Positions 20,407-31,882 of a DNA stretch of 64,000 nucleotides are shown in pieces. Both the position numbers and the translations under genes were made by a program. The first letter of the stretch is position 1. Every line of letters starts with the position of its first letter. The notes under the pieces were generated by a model. The model did no database searches, was not told the origin of the DNA, and saw only the letters and a list, made by a program, of their open reading frames with translations. Source of the stretch: Pseudophaeomoniella oleicola (lineage: Eukaryota > Ascomycota > Eurotiomycetes > Phaeomoniellales > Phaeomoniellaceae); NCBI GenBank assembly GCA_003868215.1, contig QWDQ01000024.1:62001-126000 (forward strand). The letters are read 5' to 3'.

Positions 20407-23400
20407 ATGACGTGTTTCCCACCAGCGGCCGCCCCCTTCGAAAACGTCAAACTTTCCCCGGTAAACTTAACGCTATCTTCAAGTGCGTACCTTGCCTCGC
20501 TTGCCTAGAGATTGCCTTCGAGCTAGGATTATTATCTGGTCTGCCAGGAATCTCGCAGAGGAAGGCGACATCTCTCATGCAATCTTCTGAGTCAACAGGT
20601 CCCGATCACAGAGACGTTCAAGCTGTGACCCTTCCTGACGCTGCGGCGCCCAATCGCTTACCTGCGACATCAGAATATCCAATTCCGGACGAATCAGATT
20701 CATCCCCCCTACCGACTCTAAAACGCCCTTATATCTCAGAAGGCGACCCAATCGAATCGGCATTGTCTAAGCGACAACGTATCAGCGCGCAACCTTCCCA
20801 ACCTCTTTCAGGTGACCGCCGACCTGGAGTGCTGCGATCTACATCGGTACGGGAGGTTAAGTCCTCACCAGCGATTCCGCAACGAGCAATCTTCTCTAGT
20901 TTTGAGGCGGCAGCAGTCGCCATGCTCGATAGGCCCGAGGATACGGGAGGCACTCGAACAGTGAAACTAGCAAGAGGTTCTTCTTTACAAAGCCCGGGGC
21001 CCCCAGCCAGCAGATCTCTCAGCAGGCAGAAGAGTGAGCAAAGCGCATCGTTATCGCGGGCAGTGGAAGAGAACAGGACAGGTGGCATCGACATACTGGA
21101 TACGGTGGGCATCTCAGAGGTACTGGACCAAGATGAGCGGCCAAGCTTCATTATTGACGTTGGAAATGTCTCCAACTTCCAACCAGGGGAGCTAGACCTC
21201 GTGTTTGCAAACACCGCATTAAAGGCACGTCCGAATCTGTTTGAGTGTGTGGTGGGTAGAGTCGACGATGTCCCCTTGGCGCTTGCGACGCCGGCCTCAT
21301 TTCCAGAATTCAAGACTTGGGCTTTGAGTTTTGTGAAAGACGGCCAGGCCTTGAGTGTTACTCTTCCGTCCTTTACTTATGCGGGGATGCTGTGGACTTG
21401 TTCGACATTACGAAAGAGATTCCGCCTCCTTGCTGGACGGCTGGTGAATACGACTTCTGGTCCAACGTTAACAGGCCAACACTACATCGGTTTGGGTTCA
21501 ATCTCACCCGGCTCACAAGCGTCGAACCCATCAACGGTCGGCTATTTTGAGTCGATTGAGTCCGCGGGCAGCGGTGATAGAAGGCTAGATTTGAAGAGCT
21601 CATCGAGTGGCTCAAGTAAGAGATCTGTGCTGACGCAGAGAAGACGGGGTTCTGAAGATTGGAAGAGCATACCGAGATTGGCAGAGGAGGCGACACCACT
21701 GACACATGAAGATAGCGAGGCCATCTTACTCGCTGCAACAGCAGGCAACGTCGACGCATTCGGGCCGGCCGGAGCTCCAGCAGATCAAGGGTTTTTTGAC
21801 TGGACCCGACTTCCTATGTCAGCAGCCCTTCCGAGACACATCCAATTTGCGCGCAGCGTCGACTGGGCCGCCACCAGCCTTGGCCCAATGGAAACATGGA
21901 ATGCCGACCTCCGTGCAATGTGCAATTTAATCATGGCGAGTCCCCATCCAGCAGCAATGTATTGGGGAAGTGACCTTGTTGCTATATACAACGAGGCATA
22001 CATCCTTCTCGCGGGCCAAAAGCATCCCGATCTGATGGGCCAGCCCTACGCTGAAGCATGGAAAGAGATATGGTTCGCCGTCGAAGAGGTCTTTGCCAAA
22101 GCTAAGAATAATGCTCAAGCTACAATGAAGGACGACGACCGACTTTTCATTAATCGACAGGGTTATTTAGAGGAGACGTATTTCTCATGGTCCATTATTC
22201 CATTGATCGGAGCAGACGGTACCGTTGTTGGGCTGTACAACCCTGCTTTCGAGAAGACGCGACGCAAAATTGCCGAAAGGAGAATGCTCACTCTTCGTGA
22301 GATCGGTGAAAAGACAGGTTCGGCGAGAGAAGTATCGCAGTTCTGGCCCCTCTTGCTGGAAGGTTTGAAATACAACGAACTTGATATTCCGTTGGCCTTG
22401 GTATATGCCGTCGCCGATGACCATGACAGTGACGCTTCGTCAATGCATTCCAGCAGCTTGCTAACCACGAAGCACTGCGTTCTCCAAGGGACGCTAGGTG
22501 TCCCATCTGGTCATCATGCAGCACCAGAGGAACTCGACCTAGGATACAGTACGGAGGGTTTCGCACCAGCTTTCAGAGATGCGGTCAAAGCTGATAGGCC
22601 AGTATTACTTCAAGAAGAAGATGGTACATTACCTGAAGGTTTTCTTGACGGAATTGAACGTCGAGGTTTCGATGATCCCTGCAGATCAGTCGTCATATGT
22701 CCTATACATCCAACGACAGGCGAATCCACATTGGGCTTCTTGGTCATCGGCAACAATCCTCGACGACCCTATGATGAGGACTATAGTCTTTTTATTCAGC
22801 TGTTGGGCCGCCAATTGGCTACTTCTATCGCCTCCGTCGTGCTGTACGAAGAGGAGATCAGACGAGCCGAGAAAGCTGCCAAACTAGCTGCGCAGGATCG
22901 AATAGAACTGTCGCATCAACTGGCTATGAGAACGCAAGAAGCTGTGGAGAGCGAGTACAAATTCACGCGCATGGCAGAACTAGCACCCGTTGGGATGTTC
23001 ATTGCTAATTCGGCAGGCAAAATGATTTATTGCAACGAGACTTGGTTCGAAATATCTCGCTGTTCTCGAGAGGGTAAAGGGGAGGAAGATTGGATGGATT
23101 ACGTGCACAATGATGACCGTCCCTTGCTAGACAAGTCATGGGGGACCCTCATTGACCATCGCGTACCGATGTCGGTGGAATTCAGATTTAAACATCCCTG
23201 GCGAGACCGAAATGGTAATTCGGGAGATACATGGGTTCTGGCCTCAGCATACCCCGAAAGAGATTCCGAAGGACAACTCAAACGGATATTTGGTTCCATC
23301 ACAGATATCAGCAGCCAGAAATTTACCGAGGTTTTACAGAAGCGAAGGATGGATGAAGCGGTGGAGTTGAAAAGACAACAAGAAAACTTCATTGATATCA

Positions 23401-25069
23401 CCAGTCACGAAATGAGGAACCCACTCTCTGCCATCCTACAATGTGCAGATGAGATTTGCAGCTCTTTAGTCGAGAACGCTGATCAAGAAGATCTGCCACC
23501 TAGAATCAAGGAATTGCTAGAAAGCAATGTCGACTCAGCTCAGACCATCATCCTCTGTGCGCAGCATCAGAAGCGGATCGTAGATGATGTTTTGACACTG
23601 TCAAAATTGGATTCTGCAATGCTTATGGTCACGCCGGTCGATGTGCAGCCTGTGGCTGTGGTACAGAGGACCTTGAAGATGTTTGAAAATGAACTAAGGA
23701 AGTCCGACATAGGACTCGAATTCCGCGTCGAAAGGTCCATGGAAGAGCTGAAGATTGACTGGGTGCGGTTAGATCCTTCAAGGCTGCTACAGGTCCTCAT
23801 AAATTTGACTACGAACGCCATCAAATTTACAGCCCACCAGGAGAAGCGTAGTATCATTGTTCATGTTTCTGCCTTTGAGAAGAGACCCTCGGAGTTGCCG
23901 AACAAGATGGTGGAATATGTAACGCCGAATCGAACGAGGTTCAAAGATCCTGATGAAAGCCCCGATTGGGGGGATGGAGAACCAATTTTTCTTCATTTTG
24001 CCGTTCAGGATACCGGACGAGGTCTCACTGAGGATGAGATGAAGCTGATGTTCCTCCGATTTTCACAAGCTAGTCCACGTACGCATGTCCAATATGGAGG
24101 CTCTGGGCTAGGACTTTTCATTTCCCGGCAGCTAGTGGAGCTCCAGGGTGGAGAGATAGGAGTTTCGTCAGTGAGTGGCAAGGGCAGCACATTTGTAAGT
24201 TCGCTTTCTTCCCTCGAATGGATGGTTTTTAAGTCATGATTATAGGCTTTCTATGTGAAGGCTCGTCGGTGCGCCGCACCCGTTGGTGGAGTCGAACCGT
24301 CGCTGCCTTCGGAAACCAGGAAAGGCTCGGTTCCCAGGTCGGTCAGCCAGAAATTGAATCGTTCTCACGATTCGGCAAAAGCTGTTGCCACGGGACTGGC
24401 GAACCTGGAAAAGGAAATGCCGTCTCGGTCCATCTCGCAAGATGTGGCGACTACTACACCTCTTGGCACCTCCGCTGCTCCCTCTACGTCACCTGCCGAT
24501 GCTCCTATCAAGATTCTTATTGTGGAAGACAATCTCGTGAATCAAAAGGTCCTCGCCAAGCAATTGCAAAAAGCAGGATGTATCGTTTCTGTCGCGAACC
24601 ATGGCGGCGAGGCCATCGAATTCATGAAAAAGACCGTCTATTACAATCGCAACGCATCTGCAAAAGAGAAAGGCCTAGACTTGACCGTTATACTCATGGA
24701 TCTCGAAATGCCGGTCATGGACGGGATCTCATGCGCCAAGGAGATCCGACGAATGCAACGGGCTGGAGACCTACGGGGTCACGTTCCTATCATTGCCGTC
24801 ACGGCTAACGCGCGGGAGAAGCATATCGAAATTGCGCTGAGTAGTGGAATGGTAAGCTACCCTTTTCATCAACGCTTTCAATCATTTTCGATTCATTGTA
24901 CGGGAATAGCAACGCTAACCTAGTCTAAAACGAACAGGATGATGTAGTTTCCAAGCCATTCCGCATCGCCGAGCTGATACCCAAGATGAAAAGCCTTGTC
25001 GAGAGAATGGCTTCCAAAGCGCGAGCTGAGCAGCAGTCCACATCGACATCACCTACAGCGCAATCATAA
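20407..25069 (+). CDS. Hybrid histidine kinase (PAS-GAF-PAS-HisKA-HATPase-REC)
   Basis: Sensor kinase feeding a fungal His-Asp phosphorelay. Proposed exons are 20407-20460, 20559-24194, 24246-24851 and 24938-25069, giving 1475 aa. The first 18-codon exon is the least certain, and the ATG at 20577 is the fallback start. Order: disordered N-terminus with a possible nuclear signal (LSKRQRI); a PAS-like region (about 445-580, HPAAMYWGSDLVAIYNEAY); a GAF-like region (about 725-805, LGFLVIGNNPRRPYDEDYS); a PAS domain (about 820-930, LAPVGMFIANSAGKMIYCN); the H-box ITSHEMRNPLSAIL with phospho-His near 968; the HATPase N-box LINLTTNAIKF and G-box GGSGLGLFISRQL; and a C-terminal receiver (about 1318-1450) with VEDN, phospho-Asp in LMDLEMPVMDG, Thr in IAVTANA and the conserved SKPF. 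No transmembrane segment is visible, so it is probably cytosolic. The signal is unknown. Confidence 0.92.
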
Positions 25070-25310
25070 CAACGGCCAATTTCGCAGCGCGAGCAATGAA
25101 GACTTCAATTCCTTGACATTACGGTTCCTTCGACGAACCTCAGGCAGCAAAGCGTTGTCGCATCCTTCATGCATACATCATCGAAGGTCACAGCGGAACT
25201 CTATGGAAGTGTCCGCGAGACCCGCATCTGGAAAGGGGTAATCAAGGTTCACTTTGCACTTATAAAGAGAGAGCGGAAGGAAAAGCAGAGACTTTCTGCC
25301 ACGGGATGGA

Positions 25311-25340
25311 ACCAGACCAGACCAGACCAGACCAGACCAG
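25311..25340. repeat. (ACCAG)6 minisatellite, followed by (GGACAC)3
   Basis: Six perfect ACCAG units, then about 12 bp later three GGACAC units to about 25372. Confidence 0.9.
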
Positions 25341-25488
25341 AGCTGGCCGACCGGACACGGACACGGACACGGATAACTACACTCCCATTCGAGATTTTCT
25401 TGCATGGCGTTTGAGGAGGGCGGGGGGGGGCTGTTTGGTGGGTCATCTACATATTTCAAAAAGCGACAGGAATACGGATACAGAGAGA

Positions 25489-25489
<1 letters not shown>

Positions 25490-25573
<84 letters not shown>
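25490..25573. repeat. Compound (AC)n-(TA)n microsatellite
   Basis: About 50 bp of perfect AC/CA repeat joined directly to about 33 bp of perfect TA repeat. Alternating purine-pyrimidine DNA of this length can adopt Z-DNA or cruciform forms and is highly length-variable. Confidence 0.95.
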
Positions 25574-25576
<3 letters not shown>

Positions 25577-25660
25577 GACATACGCTATGGTTGATACTCT
25601 GTATGTATGAATAACGTGAGAACCACGATGCAACAACATACAAGGATGCATCATATGAAA

Positions 25661-25713
25661 TCTGTCTGTCTGTCTGCTGTTTTAAGTACCTACATTCGAC
25701 GACGACGACGACG
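25661..25713. repeat. (TCTG)4 and (GAC)5 short tandem repeats
   Basis: A TCTG run at about 25661-25677 and a GAC run at about 25698-25713. A further (AC)8 lies at about 25829-25844. Confidence 0.85.
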
Positions 25714-26278
25714 TTAGAGTGGTTTGTGTTTTCTCTGGGTTATGCATAGGTGATGGATACTACGTAGGTAGGGATGAGTGATGAAATATGATTCAGATTC
25801 GACTTTCCCTTCTCATCCTCTCCCTCAAACACACACACACACACTTTCTCTCTCTCTGATACAACCAGAAGGGCAGTCCGTTTCTTGAGAGATCGTCGAC
25901 GTCTCTTCTGAAAGGGTGAGTGTCATGACGATATGATATGACACAAGAGAAGGCTTGAGTTCCTGTTCCCCTCTGGAAAAGAAGAACGTAGACGGGTGTC
26001 AGAGCGGAAAAAAGAACCCCCCAAGAAACAAAATTGCTATGCAAAACTAGCGCGCTTGAACGCCATGGCTGAGCAATGGCAGCGTCTTCGTGACGACGGT
26101 AAAGTAGAGTCCCCCATCCATACTCGCTGAAAATGCCCATGTCCGATAGCCCCCCAAGAACCTTTGACTCCATAGGAAGGGTATCCAGCGGATAACGTTT
26201 TCAGAACGCTCCTGAAATCAATATCGGTCCGTGAATACCTTTTTGATGATATGATCTATGCGAGAGACTTATCTCTGC

Positions 26279-26976
26279 CTAGTCATCAATGTCGACGTGT
26301 CGGGCAAGGACATGCTTCTTGAACTCAGCTGGATCTTTGTCCCAGAGTTCGGCGGCCTGGCCATTCAATGGGCTTGCACTGTAGGGCAACGGGTTAGCCG
26401 GTGCCGGAGATATAGCGAGTGCAAGACAATGTTGATCGTGACTTACTTGTTGGGTTCGCCCAAAAGGCTTTGCAAGCTCAGAAGCACCGAGCTGACGTTC
26501 AATGCCGCCGACCATTTGTCTTTCAAGATATCCAAGCAGATGCGGCCACTGAAGTCGACATTTGGGTGATAGATAGGAGTCTTGAAGAGCACCGTTGGTG
26601 GAGCATATGGATAGTTGGCTGGGAATTGAAATGATAGCTTGAATGTGAGGCCAGCATATGGCGTATCCGCTGGTCCAGCAATGGTCGCAGTCCAGAACAG
26701 AAGGTTACCATCAGCGGATGGAAAGGCAGAGATACCTGGAGTCGGTGAAAGCATCAAAGTCATAAGTTCGCTTTGGAGTCTGTGTAGAGGCATGAATTGT
26801 CAGTCTTACGTTCGACAAGATATGAAGCGAATGCATCCTCAAGGGAGATAATAATCAGAGGGCACATACCGCTTGGTCACACTCTGGTTGTCAGCTTTCT
26901 TGGAGCCCATGTTGAGCTTGTTGGCCTCGACAGCACCTGGCGCTGAGTTTTGAGTATCCTCCATTGCGTAGTCCAT
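26279..26976 (-). CDS. UBC11: Ubiquitin-conjugating enzyme E2 of the UBE2C/UBC11 family (APC/C E2)
   Basis: E2 that hands ubiquitin to APC/C substrates such as cyclin B. Exons 26870-26976, 26447-26779 and 26279-26378 give 179 aa. After a 35-residue N-terminal extension the UBC fold begins at [20 protein letters not shown]. It continues with [20 protein letters not shown], then [18 protein letters not shown] with the active-site Cys in ICLDIL, then [20 protein letters not shown] and [12 protein letters not shown]. The N-terminal extension and the [15 protein letters not shown]-type signature separate this family from Ubc4/5-type E2s. The start chosen is the first of two in-frame ATGs (MDYAMEDTQ). 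It sits head-to-head with the checkpoint kinase CHK1. Confidence 0.92.
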
Positions 26977-27532
26977 TCTGAGCTGCAACGATTTACCGTG
27001 AGGGAGCTATGGGCTGGGAAGTATGGTATCTCTAACAAAGGAAAGCTGCCGAGCTCCTTGTTCCAAAGTAATATTGACGATGGAAGATACTAGAGGGAAA
27101 AGAAGACGCAGGTAGGAATGTTCAAGATGAAAGAAATGCTAAGTTCTTATGTTCCACGAGATGGTCGTTATCGTTTGCGGCGAATGATCTCAAGGCCCAA
27201 GTGATCAGAATGAGTGGTTCTGCTTTCGGCGGAATTCACTTCAGTTGATTTCGCTACTGGGGCAACCAAGGCCTTATCGATTGTGATAAGCGCCACGGCG
27301 GCCGCGTGAAGGACGCGATACGTTCACCTGCAACTCTGGATCATCGTCAGCGTATCATTTTCGCGATATCTTTTGCAAATCACTTCCACAGTATGCATAT
27401 GCTGTACAGTCACAACAAATAGTTTCATCGCGTCGAACGAGGAGGTGAAGGGGAAGGTTGTCGCGGCGCAGCATTTACATTTAGCTTCTGTCATGTATTG
27501 ATTCTATCGTTTACCTACATCCTATTGTCACG
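26977..27532. promoter_or_regulatory. Shared promoter region of UBC11 and CHK1, with several CGCG cores
   Basis: 556 bp between divergent start codons. It contains multiple CGCG-centred strings: GGACGCGATA (about 27308-27317), TTTTCGCGATAT (about 27358-27369), CATCGCGTCGA (about 27426-27436) and GTCGCGGCGC (about 27459-27468). ACGCG/TTTCGCG are cores of the fungal MBF/SBF (E2F-like) G1/S sites. Use of these copies is an inference. Confidence 0.45.
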
Positions 27533-29188
27533 ATGAACATCCCTCATTCGCAGCTCGCCCCGCTGCCGTCGAAACTACCGTTCAGAATAGTCTCGAGAAC
27601 AATTGGATCCGGGGCATACGCTTGGTACGCCCCCTGCGAAGTCTGTCACACACCTTGCTGATCATTTTGCAGCATCAAAAAGGGTGCCCCTCTGGATGCA
27701 CATAATCCTGTCTTTGCGGTCAAATTCATCAACAAAGATTACGCGCAGCGATATGGAAAGATCAAGAAGAAACAGATCGACATGGAGATTAGTCTCCACA
27801 AGCATATCGGCGTTCACAAGCATGTCGTCGAGCTTTACTTGAATGGAGAGGACGAAATATGGACTTGGATAGCCATGGAGCTGGCTGAAGGGGGTGACCT
27901 ATTCGACAAAATCGAGGCAGATGCCGGGGTTACCGAAGACATTGCGCATGTCTACTTCACACAGATGGTCAGCGCCGTTGCTTTCATGCACTCAAAGGGC
28001 GTTGGACACCGTGACATCAAGCCAGAGAACGTACTTCTCTCAGCCGATGGTGATTTGAAGCTAGCGGACTTCGGCATGGCCACACTGTTCGAATATCATG
28101 GAAAGCGCAAACTGAACACAACTCTCTGCGGATCACCGCCATACATTGCTCCAGAAGTTCTCGCCTGTTCTCACGTTGCGAAGGGCTCGGGATATATGGC
28201 CGATGCAGCTGATATATGGTCTTGCGGTGTCGTTTTATTCGTTCTCTTGGCAGGGAATACACCTTGGGAGAGGCCGGTTGAAGGCGTCGATGAGTACGGC
28301 CACCCCAATGAATATTCTATATACTTAAGAACCGGTGGTCGACCCAACGACGAACTATGGAATGGACTTCCTGTAGAGGTCCTGTCGCTTCTGCGAGGCA
28401 TGATTAATCCTGATCCCAGTGCCCGCTTTTCCTTGGAAACTGTTCGAAGACACCCTTGGTTTACTCGACCCAACAAGTATATGGATCAGGAAGGCCGTCT
28501 GACAAATCCCCTCTCTCTCGCGACGAATATGTTCGAATCTCTGAAGATCAGCTTCGATGTAGATCCACTTGCTGGGACTCAAAGGTCAGATACAATGGAC
28601 ATCGATAAGCACGCAGCCAAAGCTGCAGGATTTTCTTCAACACAGCCGGATACACCGATGGGTGACATGCTCTTTGACTGGGAACGACCCTCTCGTTCGG
28701 CCTTGTCGAGTACGCAACCTCAGGCCGTACCGAGGCTGTCTGCGACACAGTCTTTGCTTCAGTCTGATCTGCTAGCAGAAGAGCCGTCGATGTCACAATT
28801 CGCTATGACCCCAAGCGTTCCGTTAAGCCGGACTCAGATGGCAAGAAAGTTCCGAGACATCCTTCCGGCGCAATCTCTGACGAAGTTCTACTCGATTTGG
28901 ACCCTCAATCTCCTCGTACCTTTGCTGGAAGAGGCGTTGAGCCGTCTTGGCATAGCCACTCCAAGTATACCAAGACCGTCGGCTCAGGACACTGAATGCC
29001 AAATCAAGGTTCGTACCAAAGATGATCGAAAATGTCCTTTAAGCGGCAATATAGTGGTAGAGATTGTAAGTGAAGGTGTAGCGGAGGTCGACTTTGTGAA
29101 ATTGAATGGTGACCCTTTGCAATGGAGAAGGTTGTTCAAAAAGATCACAGTGTTGTGCAAAGATGCGGTATATAGGCCTGACACTTGA
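27533..29188 (+). CDS. CHK1: Checkpoint serine/threonine kinase Chk1
   Basis: DNA-damage and replication checkpoint effector kinase acting in the nucleus. Two exons, 27533-27624 and 27673-29188, give 535 aa. The kinase domain (about 15-285) has the Gly loop TIGSGAYACIKKG, the VAIK-type Lys in FAVKFINKDYA, the catalytic GHRDIKPENVLL (about 142-153), the DFG in LADFGMATLF, the activation-segment end CGSPPYIAPEVLA and the insert LAGNTPWERP typical of Chk1. The regulatory C-terminus contains several SQ/TQ-like pairs (SSTQ, LSATQS, SQFAMT), candidate ATR/Rad3 sites, and a KA1-like end. A split Cys codon (TG|C) spans the intron. It is divergent from the APC/C E2 gene with a 556-bp shared promoter. 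Confidence 0.95.
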
Positions 29189-29390
29189 GGTACCTCCACC
29201 TCTTCGAACGTCTATGGGCTTGACGAATAAGGCAGATCTTCATCCGGTGGTTTCCCTTGTGGCAGCCTTTGGAGTGATTTCCCTGGATACTTATATGACT
29301 GAGATTTGGAGATCTCCCACGATATCTTTGAGGTCGGAATCGTGGTTATGTTCGTATAGATGACGCAGCCTTCGGGCTGGGCATGACAAT

Positions 29391-30572
29391 CTAGCTGTTG
29401 GTATGGTCTCTGCACACGACATTTAATATAAAGTGCATTACAACTTGTCTTCCTTGTGTCTTCATCATGGCATCCTGATGCAGAGCCCCCTTGACGATCT
29501 CCCTGGACATTGCTAACCCGGAGTCCTTTCCGACAGTCTCGAGCTTGTCTGTAATCTCTGCTGGTACGATTTCATCCTTTTCCGCCTGTAGGAGCAGGAT
29601 CTTTGGCTGTTGATTCAGTTGCTGTAGCCCTCCAATTATCTGGAAGGCTTCTTCACTATTCCAATGAGATCGAAGGAACGGCCAAAGATACTTGTATGGC
29701 AGAAACTTTTGGGGGTATATTACTGCCAGCATGTCCCTCAGGTGCGTGAATGGCGTCTCCAAGACCATATGAACGTCGCCTTTGAAGCCATCCTCGAGCA
29801 TCTTGGCCAGTGCTGTAGTAGCGACACCCGATCCAATAGACTGTCCCCACAGGATCAGGGTCGTATTTTGCATGTCATGGTTGTCGTATACCCACTTCAG
29901 CGCCGCTTGGGCGTCGAGCTTGATACCACGCTCGGTCGGTCGCCGGCCGCGAGAAGTCCAGTAGCCTCTGTACGACAATGCGGCGATACTGTAGTTTATC
30001 GGTTCTTTTGAGATCTTCGTACTTTGGTCTATAACCAATTTGAGCGTCTGTGAGAGAAATTGCAACCTCGGAGGCAGAGAAGCAGCGTTCCCCTGAAAGT
30101 ACACGATGACGCAATTCCTCGTGGCAGGCTTCTGCTCGTGGTGGACTCCCTTCAGAAGCTTCACTTTCATACCGTCGGCGCTCCTTAGAGTCTCCTCTGA
30201 CCAGCTTATCGGTGGATAGTCCTGAAAGTCCTCTTGCCGGGAGTTTGGTGGCAGGTTCGGCATGTATATGATGTGGTTCTGGAAGAGGACCATGAGAATG
30301 GATTTCCAGGTCCAAAGGACGATGATGAGACCGGTGTACACTGCAGGGATGAGGAGTATACTTGAGGAGCTCAGATGGCGGTGGTAAACATGTGTTTTGA
30401 ATATGCTAACCGGGACTCTTCTCGGTGTGCACGCTATGTTGTGTCTTCTCGAGTATAAAGTAAAGGTGCGTGTCCGACCCTTTGCTATCGGTAGCTTAAG
30501 ATGAGGCCGCTGCCGCCCAGGAGATGTTAGGGCAGTCTCGGCCGTGCAGCGAACACGCCAGAAGCAACGCAT
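29391..30572 (-). CDS. Membrane-anchored alpha/beta hydrolase (ABHD12/13-like)
   Basis: Single-exon 393-aa serine hydrolase. One predicted transmembrane segment lies near residues 72-98 (ILLIPAVYTGLIIVLWTWKS), after a basic N-terminus. The hydrolase core follows: NCVIVYFQGNAASLPPR (oxyanion region), YRGYWTSRGRRPTERG, the nucleophile elbow LILWGQSIGSGVA, the acid ILLLQAEKDEIVPAE and the His in GALHQDAMM. This layout resembles ABHD12/13/17 or Bem46-type proteins, which deacylate lipids or act in cell polarity. The substrate is unknown. The first ATG was taken. The basic, Arg-rich first 70 residues could alternatively contain a mitochondrial signal. Confidence 0.85.
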   Translation of the reverse strand: MRCFWRVRCTAETALTSPGRQRPHLKLPIAKGRTRTFTLYSRRHNIACTPRRVPVSIFKTHVYHRHLSSSSILLIPAVYTGLIIVLWTWKSILMVLFQNHIIYMPNLPPNSRQEDFQDYPPISWSEETLRSADGMKVKLLKGVHHEQKPATRNCVIVYFQGNAASLPPRLQFLSQTLKLVIDQSTKISKEPINYSIAALSYRGYWTSRGRRPTERGIKLDAQAALKWVYDNHDMQNTTLILWGQSIGSGVATTALAKMLEDGFKGDVHMVLETPFTHLRDMLAVIYPQKFLPYKYLWPFLRSHWNSEEAFQIIGGLQQLNQQPKILLLQAEKDEIVPAEITDKLETVGKDSGLAMSREIVKGALHQDAMMKTQGRQVVMHFILNVVCRDHTNS

Positions 30573-31882
30573 AGTTATTTCCTTGCATGCGGCATTACTT
30601 AGATATCAGCTAGAGTACTGGCACTTCAGTGCAGGATATGTTGTGACTGAGGATCTCATCTTGCAATTGTCGAAGCTCATGCTCGATGCACGCGGCTGAC
30701 GTGCTACCATCTCGGATCTTCATCTGTGGGGCGAGCACGAGTATATTTTTCCGATTTCCGACTTGTTGACTACAACGACAACACCAAGCACGCGAATTAG
30801 CACCAACATCGCAAATTTCTAGTCTATATTAGCAGCATAGCCAACGCGTACTGACTGAAGGCTTACACATGCCATCAATAACAAATGGCAAGGAGGCATG
30901 TCAAGCTTCCAAAGATGATCTCCCTCGAGAGTTTCTCCTGGAGGCGGACCGAAGTATGGGTCTATGCAAGAACAAATCTCAGAGGATATCTATCCATTTC
31001 TCTGTGCAGCGAAATATGCCAAGGGCATGAGTTGTAACTGAAGCCCCTGTTGAGATACACTGACACAGACCTCACCTTGTCATCACATTTATATGTAGGT
31101 ACCATGTTCTTGGGTGAGTGCAAGATGGCATGGTCAGAACCAACAACGGCATCCGTTTGATGGTAAATGGAGCCAGACGACAAACAGAACAACCACGGTG
31201 ATACCGAAGGACCCCCGAGTACCTTGGATATACCACGCGAATCTTGTCACCCAAGACATCAGAGGCAAGGTGTCATCCACTAATCAACGGCGTTACCCCG
31301 AAGTGAAGCTATATCTGAAGACTACCCTCACCACAGGACAAAGTGTGATATGGTACCATAGAAGACGACTTTACTACTGCAATAAAGCTCAGCTATTGAA
31401 CAGCGTGTCACCACATTTCCTACACAGTGCGAGAGTCTGCCTTCATATCGGAGAATTGTTAGACCAGGATCGACCGTCAAATAGCAGCTTCGACGACTGA
31501 CTAAAATCTCCCCTCTTTGGTTTCACCTACATAACACCTTTCATTCGTATCTTTTCGTATTAGCTACTTCATATCATCTCTTACGTCGTTGCTGCATAGC
31601 ATACCTCTGATCTGTTTACCGTGTCATCTTCCCTCTTCATATTTACTTCCCTTCATATGTTGATTATCAGCTTCACGATTCTACCAAGACTAGGTGAGTG
31701 AGCAGATTTCAGCATTCATACATCAATTTCCTTTTTCTAGGACCTTATCTGTTCTACGTACAATTTCTTCAAAGACGAGAATGAAAAACAGATCAGGAGC
31801 AGAAGCTCTCCTCGTTACTCATCAGCGTCTGTCAGAATAGCGATACCTGACCTGGTAATAAAGTCTTCATCTCATCATCAAA
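30573..31882. other. Gene-free stretch upstream of the SRA-YDG gene
   Basis: About 1.3 kb. An open frame of 128 codons (31114-31500, +) lies here but shows no family likeness, and I do not support it as a gene. The last 350 bp are CT-rich with the features of a 5' leader. A GTGAGTG / CTTTTTCTAG pair around 31693-31740 could bound a 5' UTR intron. Confidence 0.45.

Larger units (their letters stand above)
25070..26278. other. Gene-free spacer rich in microsatellites
   Basis: About 1.2 kb between the kinase stop and the 3' end of the E2 gene. It contains (ACCAG)n, (GGACAC)n, long (AC)n/(TA)n, (TCTG)n and (GAC)n tracts listed separately. All open frames here are produced by the repeats, and no gene is supported. 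Confidence 0.7.

Noticed and set aside
25178-25654. Open frames on both strands over the microsatellites
   Set aside because: They encode only His-Thr, Cys-Val or Ile-Tyr runs generated by AC/TA repeats.
31114-31500. 128-codon open frame on the + strand
   Set aside because: No family likeness, no codon bias different from surrounding intergenic DNA, and no flanking exons.
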